Source of the DNA: an uncultured Corynebacterium sp.
Lineage (GTDB): Bacteria; Actinomycetota; Actinomycetes; Mycobacteriales; Mycobacteriaceae
Reading direction: 5' to 3'
Assembly (NCBI GenBank): GCA_915275065.1
Contig: CAJZGD010000057.1
Span: forward strand, 1 to 11,951
DNA length: 11,951 nt
The position numbers and the translations under genes are program-made. Below, piece after piece: positions 1-5,454 of the stretch. The notes under the pieces were generated by a model, which saw nothing but the letters and a program-made list of their open reading frames with translations, was not told the DNA's origin and ran no database searches. Numbering within the stretch: the stretch's first letter is position 1; each line of letters starts with the position of its first letter.

Positions 1-668
1 GGGGTGTTAATGCCGGCGGTCACGCACCCCTGCATGGTCTCCCATACCGTGTCTATGTGTCGAATGTGTGTTTCATCGGTGCCGTGGATGGCGGTTTCGT
101 TCGCCGTCATGATGTCGGGAATGTTCATGTTGTGGGCCCGGCATTGGGCCAATAATTCCCCGCAGGTTTGAAACGGGTAGGGGAGTGTGATGTCCTGCGC
201 GGCGGCGGCTGCACCAGCGGCGTTTGCGTCCCGGGTCTCCAGCTCCTTACTCGTGAGCACAAACCCGCCCCCCACCGAAAAATAGCGACGCCGGTAGTCG
301 CCGCTGATGAAGGTCATGCCGTTGGGGTGCTCCGGCAGGGCGGTGGGGTCGAAAACAATTTCGTATTCGATTCCGCCGATTTCCCCCACCGGGGGAATGA
401 TCGTCCCCGGCACCGGCGGGTGTGTGGGATCCACCGTCGCCGGGTCGCATCCTTGTAGCCCCAATAGCACTGCTCGGTCCGTGCCGTGGCCCCGCCCGGT
501 TGCCGCCAGCGACCCGTGCAAAATCACCGTCACCGTGTGCGGATCCGATCCACCAATGCCCGCGCGCACATCGGCCATGAATGTTGTTGCCGCCCGCATC
601 GGGCCCACCGTGTGCGACGATGACGGCCCAATGCCCACACTAAATAAGTCCACGATACTAATGGTCAT
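1..668 (-). CDS. sdaA: L-serine dehydratase (L-serine ammonia-lyase), N-terminal part, cut by the window edge
   Basis: This enzyme deaminates L-serine to pyruvate and ammonia in the cytoplasm using an oxygen-sensitive iron-sulfur cluster. Read on the minus strand, an ATG at 668-666 opens a frame with no stop to position 1, giving 222 complete codons. The start MTISIVDLFSVGIGPSSSHT is the family's N-terminal signature (GPSSSHT at residues 14-20, then VGPM). A second signature, HGS at 51-53 followed by GHGTD at 60-64, fits the beta domain of single-chain bacterial SdaA. The last visible residues, around WETMQGCVTAGI, match the segment leading into the alpha domain. The single-chain enzyme is usually about 450 residues, so the half carrying the cluster-binding cysteines lies outside the window. 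There is no strong Shine-Dalgarno. The gene begins 10 bp after the stop of the HEPN-CBS gene, so translational coupling from that gene is likely (inference). Confidence 0.94.
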   Translation of the reverse strand, partial: MTISIVDLFSVGIGPSSSHTVGPMRAATTFMADVRAGIGGSDPHTVTVILHGSLAATGRGHGTDRAVLLGLQGCDPATVDPTHPPVPGTIIPPVGEIGGIEYEIVFDPTALPEHPNGMTFISGDYRRRYFSVGGGFVLTSKELETRDANAAGAAAAAQDITLPYPFQTCGELLAQCRAHNMNIPDIMTANETAIHGTDETHIRHIDTVWETMQGCVTAGINT

Positions 669-678
669 AATTCTTATT

Positions 679-1434
679 CTAACTGCGCTTTTCAATAAGC
701 AAAGCCAATTCCGTACCCGTAATGATCCGCAAAGGTTTTTGATGCGGCCGCCCGGATTCGGTGATAATCACGGCCCGCGGCAAATGCCCGCTAACCGGGG
801 TGGTCATGGCGCGAATCACCACCTGTGGCGGAGCATTTTTGGCGACAAACACGCACTGGGTTGCCGCACCCACCTCGGAAAGCAGACTCGATATGGGGGT
901 GTGGAGGTCAATTGTCATCTGTCGACTATTCTGGGGCCGCTGCGCGGCAAGCCACGCCACAATGTCACCATTAGTGAGCAGCGCTACAAATTTTCCTTCC
1001 GAATACACCGGGTATTTCCCATGCGACGCCGCCACCAGCTCCCCAATGGTGGCATTCGGCCGGTAAATCGTCACCCGGCCGGCCCTAACCAGCTGCAACG
1101 CCGAAACCGGTTGAAGCAAGTCATCCCGAATCTTGGTGATGGTGCGCACCGTGTCGGGGTTCGGCTCCGCAATCGGCTGGTTTTGCCTCCCATACCGGCC
1201 ATGGCTGATCGCGTTCCGCAGGTCCGCCAGCTCTAACAGATCGTCCGCCTGGTCGGCAGTGATAATCTCATCCCGTTCCGCCTGCCGCACCATGGTGCTA
1301 AACGACGTGTGGTGGTGTGCGTCTAATGCCCGGCGTAAAAACTCCTCAATTTCATTAAACGCCGCTAAAAACGGGAACGCCCGATGCTGATGTGTGCCAG
1401 AATCTATCACCCACCCCAGCATATTCTTTTGCAT
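679..1434 (-). CDS. HEPN-like domain fused to a CBS-domain pair, function unknown
   Basis: I do not recognise a named gene. With the ATG at 1434 the protein has 251 residues. Residues about 10-105 are helical and contain LRNAISHGR, with R73-N-x3-H78; this is the R-N-x(3)-H form of the R-x(4-6)-H motif of HEPN ribonuclease and toxin domains. Residues about 115-245 look like two CBS repeats (VTIYRPNATIGELV, YPVYSEGKFVALLTNGDIVAWL, then PRAVIITESG and LRIITGTELALLIE). CBS pairs usually bind adenine nucleotides. No membrane segment or signal peptide is visible. The start is uncertain: a TTG at 1464 adds ten residues and an ATG at 1422 removes four, and none of the three has a clear Shine-Dalgarno. 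The gene lies 10 bp upstream of sdaA on the same strand and diverges from the ABC/YhgE operon. A nucleotide-sensing regulator or RNase is inference only. The CBS call is firmer than the HEPN call. Confidence 0.75.
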   Translation of the reverse strand: MQKNMLGWVIDSGTHQHRAFPFLAAFNEIEEFLRRALDAHHHTSFSTMVRQAERDEIITADQADDLLELADLRNAISHGRYGRQNQPIAEPNPDTVRTITKIRDDLLQPVSALQLVRAGRVTIYRPNATIGELVAASHGKYPVYSEGKFVALLTNGDIVAWLAAQRPQNSRQMTIDLHTPISSLLSEVGAATQCVFVAKNAPPQVVIRAMTTPVSGHLPRAVIITESGRPHQKPLRIITGTELALLIEKRS

Positions 1435-1465
1435 TCTTGAGGCGGGTAATGCAAAACGTGACAAA

Positions 1466-1483
1466 GTTCAACGTGGAGTGAAC
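1466..1483. promoter_or_regulatory. Short inverted repeat between divergent genes, possible operator
   Basis: The arms GTTCA (1466-1470) and TGAAC (1479-1483) are perfect inverted repeats separated by 8 bases. They lie in the 67-97 bp gap between the HEPN-CBS gene and the ABC gene. A weak -10-like hexamer on the minus strand (TATTGT, complement of 1482-1487) overlaps the right arm. Five-base arms can arise by chance, so the regulatory reading is tentative. Confidence 0.25.
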
Positions 1484-1531
1484 AATAGGTGGCACATGAG
1501 CGCACAAACATCAGGCAACAGGTGATCGTAT

Positions 1532-2239
1532 ATGGAAACCGACACAGAAATCACGGACATTATGACCGTCACCAACCTTGAAGTCATCTCCGGCACAAAA
1601 TTCACCGACTTCACCATCCCAGCGACCGGGCTCACCCTCATCCACACCGGTCGGGAACAGGCATCCACCACATTAAGCATGACCCTCGCCGGCCGCATGC
1701 GGCCCCGCCGCGGCCGCATCACCATCACCACCGTCGATGGGCGCACCTACCGTGATGATCGCCGCCGCTTCCAACACATCGCCCTGGCTGGGGTGCCCGA
1801 AATCGATAGCCTGGAACGCCTCGTCACCGTCCGGGCGGTCATCCGAGAACAAGCCGCCTGGCACCAACCCTGGTGGAAACCCACCCCCCGCAGCATCGAC
1901 GACATCCCCTCATACACCCAGGCCGCCGAACTTCTCGGCTTCACCATGACCAACGACGACGCCACCACCCTGGTTGGGGAACTCGACACCCTGAGCCGCC
2001 TGGTGTTCCGCATCTTGCTTGCCATCATGGCTCGCCCCGACGCCGACCTGCTCATCGTGGACGACATTGACCAGCTGCGCAGCATGGAGCTCCGCAATAA
2101 ACTCCTGGTGAAACTCCGCGACTACTCCCAGCTCAAACCGGTCATCGCCACCAGCGTTAACCCCGATTTCACCTGCCTGTGCCACAACCATGTGGCCCTG
2201 ACAACCGATACCTACCAGATCACGGCGGTGAACCAATGA
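1532..2239 (+). CDS. Degenerate ABC-type ATPase-like protein, partner of the YhgE/Pip membrane protein
   Basis: This 235-residue protein keeps the layout of an ABC nucleotide-binding domain but has lost its catalytic motifs. The P-loop position reads TGREQASTTLSMTLAGRMRP (residues 39-58). It still resembles the family block ending in STL..LAG..RP, but the lysine is replaced by S45 and the glycines are mostly gone. The LSGGQ position reads LDTLS before RLVFRILLAIMARPDADLL. Walker B is LLIVDDID, with aspartate (D178) in place of the catalytic glutamate. The switch-histidine region reads VIATSVNPD, without histidine. ATP hydrolysis is therefore doubtful (inference). The ATG at 1532 is supported by AGGTGA at 1520-1525, six bases upstream. 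The stop overlaps the next start as ATGA (2236-2239), so the protein is made in step with the YhgE/Pip protein and may act as its structural or regulatory partner. ABC ancestry is probable rather than certain. Confidence 0.78.
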   Translation: METDTEITDIMTVTNLEVISGTKFTDFTIPATGLTLIHTGREQASTTLSMTLAGRMRPRRGRITITTVDGRTYRDDRRRFQHIALAGVPEIDSLERLVTVRAVIREQAAWHQPWWKPTPRSIDDIPSYTQAAELLGFTMTNDDATTLVGELDTLSRLVFRILLAIMARPDADLLIVDDIDQLRSMELRNKLLVKLRDYSQLKPVIATSVNPDFTCLCHNHVALTTDTYQITAVNQ

Positions 2240-4260
2240 GCCTCCTCCACATCGGCACCGAACTTCGCCGTTTCGGCCGCGGCAAACTCCCACCGATTGC
2301 CATTAGCGTCGTCATACTCCTGCCCCTCCTCTTCGGCGGGCTCTTCGTGTGGAGCTACTGGGACCCCATCGGGCACCTCAACAAGCTTCCCGTCGCCCTC
2401 GTCAACTCCGACAAGGGCGCCATGATAAAGGGCAAACACACGGTAGCCGGTGACCAAATCGTCGACAAGCTCATAGAATCCAAAGCCGTCGACTTCTACC
2501 AAGTCACCCCCGACGACGCCCGCGAAGGCATCGCCAACGGCACCTACTACTTCGCCATCGAACTCCCCACCGACTTCTCCGAGGCCGTGGCCAGCGCCAA
2601 CACCCCCAACCCACACCAAGCCACCCTCAACGCCATATTCAATAACACCAACGGCCTGCTCGGCACCGCCCTCGGCAACCAGGTCGTCATCCGGGTGCTC
2701 GCCACCATCAACGAAAACCTGGGCACCCAAATGGTCAACCAGCTGCTCGTCGGCTTCGGCACCATCGACCAGGGCCTCCACAAGGCGGGGGACGGCGCCG
2801 CCAAACTCAAGGAAGGCTCAGGGAAAGCCCGCGACGCCTCCGGTAAACTCGCCGACGGCAGCAAACAACTAGGCGACAACCTCAAAACCGCCAAAGACGG
2901 CGCCGCAGAACTCGACCAGGGTGCCCAAACGCTCGCCACCAACCTCGGTACCGCCGATGGTGCCGCCAGCCAACTCGCCGACGGGCTCACCAAACTCACC
3001 GACGCCACCGACAAACTCGGTGCCGGCGCCGGCCAAATCAGCAACGGCGTCAACCAGGTGGTCGGCCCCGCCCAAACGCTTGCCCAAACCCAACAACAAC
3101 TCCTCACCCTCCTCATTAACCTTTCCGGCCAGGTGCGGGGCCTCAACCTGCCCCAAACCAACCAATTCGCCGACCAAATCGACGCCACCATCACCACCAT
3201 CCAAACCAACGGCATCCCCGCCACCCCCAACCCCGATGGCACCGACCCGCTCAGCCAACTCACTAAACTCGCCAACGGCGCCAGCGAACTCCACCGCCAA
3301 CTCACCGACCCCAACGCCGAATACCGGGGTGGCATCAACAAGGCCGCCGACGGCGCCGGCCAGCTTTCCGAAGGTCTCCACAAACTCTCCGACGGCTCCC
3401 AACGCCTCGTCCTCGGCACCAAAAAACTTGCCGACGGCACCTCCAAACTCGCCGAAGGATCCGAACAACTCACCTCCGGAGCCCGCCAACTCGCCGATGG
3501 GCTCGTCACCCTTGACGACGGCATGGGGGAGCTCGCCCTCAAACTCAACGAGAGCGCCCAAAAAGTCCCCGCCTTTGCCGACGGCGCCGCAAAGAACTTC
3601 TCCGCCCCCGTCGCGGAAAACACCCCCAAGGACAGCCTCGGCATATTCGGTATGGGGCTCACCCCCATGTTCATCTCCATTGGCCTCTTTCTCGGCGCCA
3701 CCGTCACCTTCATGCTGCTGCACCCCCGCAACCGCCGCGCCATCGACTCCGGGGCCATCCCCCTCCGCGCCGTCCTCGCCGCCTACCTGCCCGCCGCCAT
3801 CGTGGGCCTCACTCAAGCCACCATCATGTTCCTCGTCCAACGCTTCGCCCTGGGCCTTACCGCCGTCAACGAACTCGGGCTCTGGGCCAGCATGTGCCTC
3901 ATCGCCGTCACCTTCATCACCATCACCCAAGGCCTCAACAACATTTTCGGCGTCACCGTGGGACGGGTCCTGTGCCTCGCCCTCATGACCCTGCAAATCG
4001 TCTCCTCAGGCGGCCTCTACCCGCCCGAAACCCAACCAGCACCACTACGCTGGTTCCACACCATCGACCCCATGACCTACTCCGTGAACCTGCTCCGTCG
4101 CATGATCTTCGGCACCGAAGCCATCTACGACCACCGCGCCCCCCAGGCACTTTTGGCCCTCATCATTATTTTCACCCTGTTTCTTACCGCATCCATACTC
4201 TCCGCCTACCGGGATCGCCGCTGGCAAATGAAAGACTTCCGCCCCGAAGTCTCCCTCTAG
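2236..4260 (+). CDS. YhgE/Pip-family membrane protein with heptad-repeat extracytoplasmic domain
   Basis: The protein has 674 residues, starting at the ATG that overlaps the upstream stop; GGCGGTGA at 2224-2231 can serve as ribosome site. The frame is open further upstream (ATG at 2179), but that would overlap the ATPase gene by 61 bases. Residues about 20-40 form a first membrane helix, followed by the YhgE N-terminal region (LPVALVNSDKGA). Residues 187-277 and 373-428 are continuous heptads of the type GxxxLx(D/E), the xxxLxxG repeat known in this family, separated by a mixed helical segment. Five more membrane helices follow at about 473-495, 512-537, 547-572, 575-595 and 637-658, with the C-terminal family signature SSGGLYPPE...WFHTIDPMTYSVNLLRR. 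Relatives include the Lactococcus phage-infection protein Pip and, more distantly, EsaA of type VII secretion. The substrate is unknown; export or envelope assembly with the upstream ATPase-like protein is inference. Confidence 0.93.
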   Translation: MSLLHIGTELRRFGRGKLPPIAISVVILLPLLFGGLFVWSYWDPIGHLNKLPVALVNSDKGAMIKGKHTVAGDQIVDKLIESKAVDFYQVTPDDAREGIANGTYYFAIELPTDFSEAVASANTPNPHQATLNAIFNNTNGLLGTALGNQVVIRVLATINENLGTQMVNQLLVGFGTIDQGLHKAGDGAAKLKEGSGKARDASGKLADGSKQLGDNLKTAKDGAAELDQGAQTLATNLGTADGAASQLADGLTKLTDATDKLGAGAGQISNGVNQVVGPAQTLAQTQQQLLTLLINLSGQVRGLNLPQTNQFADQIDATITTIQTNGIPATPNPDGTDPLSQLTKLANGASELHRQLTDPNAEYRGGINKAADGAGQLSEGLHKLSDGSQRLVLGTKKLADGTSKLAEGSEQLTSGARQLADGLVTLDDGMGELALKLNESAQKVPAFADGAAKNFSAPVAENTPKDSLGIFGMGLTPMFISIGLFLGATVTFMLLHPRNRRAIDSGAIPLRAVLAAYLPAAIVGLTQATIMFLVQRFALGLTAVNELGLWASMCLIAVTFITITQGLNNIFGVTVGRVLCLALMTLQIVSSGGLYPPETQPAPLRWFHTIDPMTYSVNLLRRMIFGTEAIYDHRAPQALLALIIIFTLFLTASILSAYRDRRWQMKDFRPEVSL

Positions 4261-4306
4261 TCTGAACAACCACCAGCGGCGCCCGTCGCAAAGCAGCGGT
4301 GGGCGG

Positions 4307-5158
4307 CTACAGGGGACAGCTCGACATCTGGCCCGTGTGGTACCCGGCCAAAAACGCCTCCTGCCGCTGCTCGGACGTGCCATGCGTAAACGTGTCCGGG
4401 CGCACCTCGCCGCCGGAACGCTGCTGAATGTTATCGTCACCGACCGCCCGGGCCGCATTAATCGCCCCCGCCAGCTCCTCCTCAGTAATCGGCTGTAACA
4501 ACGCATTATCCCCCTTATCCGCGTAATATGCCCACACCCCGGCATAGCAGTCCGCCTGCAACTCGATCTTCACCGCATTCGACTCCGGGCCCGGCTCGTT
4601 ATAATTCGACATGCCCAACGTGTTTTGCAGCTTCTGGATATGATGACCAAACTCGTGCGCCACAATATATTCCTGCGCAAACGGCGTATTCGTCGCGCCA
4701 TAATTCTTTAACTGGTCGAAAAACGACACATCGAAATATGCCGTTTGATCCGTCGGACAATAAAACGGGCCCGTCGCCGACGACGCCACCCCACACCCCG
4801 ACCTAGTGGAGTTAGTAAAAACCATTACCTCCGGCCTTTTGTACTGCAAATTCGCCTGCTCCGGCAACTGCTGCCCCCACACCTCATCCAACGAACGTGC
4901 AGTAAAATCCACCCGGCATTCCGCATATTTGTTCGCAGCCTCACCCGTTTTGCAATGTGCCAGTCCCGACGCTGACTGGCTCGTTGACGCATCACCCGTC
5001 CCCAACACATCCTGGAACTGGCCCGGATCCACCCCCAGATACCACAAAATCCCCGCCAGAATCAGCGCGCCAATGCTACTACCCCCAATCACCAACCCCC
5101 GGTTGCTTGAAGTTTTTACTCGCTCATCATCTACAGTCACATCAGGTTTAAAAGTCAT
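4307..5158 (-). CDS. Membrane-anchored neutral zinc metallopeptidase (YpfJ family)
   Basis: This 283-residue protein belongs to the putative neutral zinc metallopeptidase family (YpfJ-like). A short cytoplasmic N-terminus is followed by one membrane helix at about 21-42 (GLVIGG...ILWYLGV). A low-complexity Ser/Thr linker follows, then the catalytic domain, which is predicted to lie outside the cytoplasm. The metal site is AHEFGHH at 167-173, with H168 and H172 as zinc ligands and E169 as catalytic base. ELQADC at 199-204 holds the likely third acidic ligand. Conserved blocks GCGVASSATGPFYCP (121-135) and TFTHGTSEQR (257-266) match the family. The cysteines at 122 and 134 are close enough in sequence for a disulfide (inference). 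The length is near the family's usual 290. The gene converges on the YhgE gene with a 46-bp gap and diverges from aspS. No substrate is established for the family. Confidence 0.94.
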   Translation of the reverse strand: MTFKPDVTVDDERVKTSSNRGLVIGGSSIGALILAGILWYLGVDPGQFQDVLGTGDASTSQSASGLAHCKTGEAANKYAECRVDFTARSLDEVWGQQLPEQANLQYKRPEVMVFTNSTRSGCGVASSATGPFYCPTDQTAYFDVSFFDQLKNYGATNTPFAQEYIVAHEFGHHIQKLQNTLGMSNYNEPGPESNAVKIELQADCYAGVWAYYADKGDNALLQPITEEELAGAINAARAVGDDNIQQRSGGEVRPDTFTHGTSEQRQEAFLAGYHTGQMSSCPL

Positions 5159-5269
5159 AGACTCTATTTTTCCATGCCAACCACCCTAAACACCACCTAT
5201 CAAACCTGCTTAACATTGCCTTCCGGGTTTTGCCCCCACCCCACCCGTGGATCACCCCCGCTCCGGCCG

Positions 5270-5347
5270 TATTTTTCCCCAACTTTCACCCCAATCCAAC
5301 CCAACCAAAAACCCCAACCTTACCAATCCACTAACCATAAACAACTC
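5270..5347. promoter_or_regulatory. 78-nt tract with no G on the plus strand, potential G-quadruplex on the minus strand
   Basis: From 5270 to 5347 the plus strand has no G at all, in an otherwise GC-rich region. C-runs lie at 5277-5280 (4), 5289-5292 (4), 5300-5302 (3) and 5312-5315 (4), so the minus strand carries four G-runs separated by loops of 7 to 9 bases. That is a loose quadruplex-type pattern. If the metallopeptidase gene is transcribed from a promoter near 5350, this G/T-rich, C-free sequence would sit in its leader RNA. Function is inference. Confidence 0.4.
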
Positions 5348-5386
5348 GATACTATCTGTGATTCAACACCAACACAGGGTAGTATC
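5348..5386. promoter_or_regulatory. Long dyad with a -10-like hexamer in each arm, candidate divergent promoter/operator for aspS and the metallopeptidase gene
   Basis: GATACTA (5348-5354) pairs perfectly with TAGTATC (5380-5386). Inside them CTGTG (5356-5360) pairs with CACAG (5373-5377), leaving a 12-base centre. The right arm contains TAGTAT (5380-5385), a reasonable -10 for aspS that would start transcription near 5392 and give a leader of about 60 nt. By symmetry the left arm gives TAGTAT on the minus strand (5354-5349), able to serve the metallopeptidase gene with a leader of about 180 nt. No good -35 is visible on either strand, which is common in corynebacteria. It could instead be an operator, or an RNA hairpin if transcription starts upstream. 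Confidence 0.45.
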
Positions 5387-5454
5387 TTTACCCAGCATTC
5401 CAACAGTGCACTCAACACAAAAGAACGATTTTACGACTGAAAGGATTTGGTGCC

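Noticed and set aside
307..1236. 309-codon open frame on the plus strand
   Set aside because: It is antisense to both sdaA and the HEPN-CBS gene, has no ribosome site, and its protein is rich in R, P and H without any recognisable domain.
2547..3996. Long open frames on the minus strand opposite the YhgE gene (403 and 375 codons)
   Set aside because: They lie entirely antisense to a confident gene whose C-rich third positions and heptad repeats suppress stops on the other strand. Their translations are low-complexity and match no family.
4261..4306. Terminator between the convergent YhgE and metallopeptidase genes
   Set aside because: CCACC (4270-4274) can pair with GGTGG (4298-4302), but the stem is short, the loop large, and no T-run follows in either direction.
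5174..5440. 88-codon plus-strand open frame in the metallopeptidase-aspS spacer
   Set aside because: It has no Shine-Dalgarno, its Pro/Thr/Gln-rich translation reflects the G-free tract, and it would run through the dyad and the putative aspS promoter.
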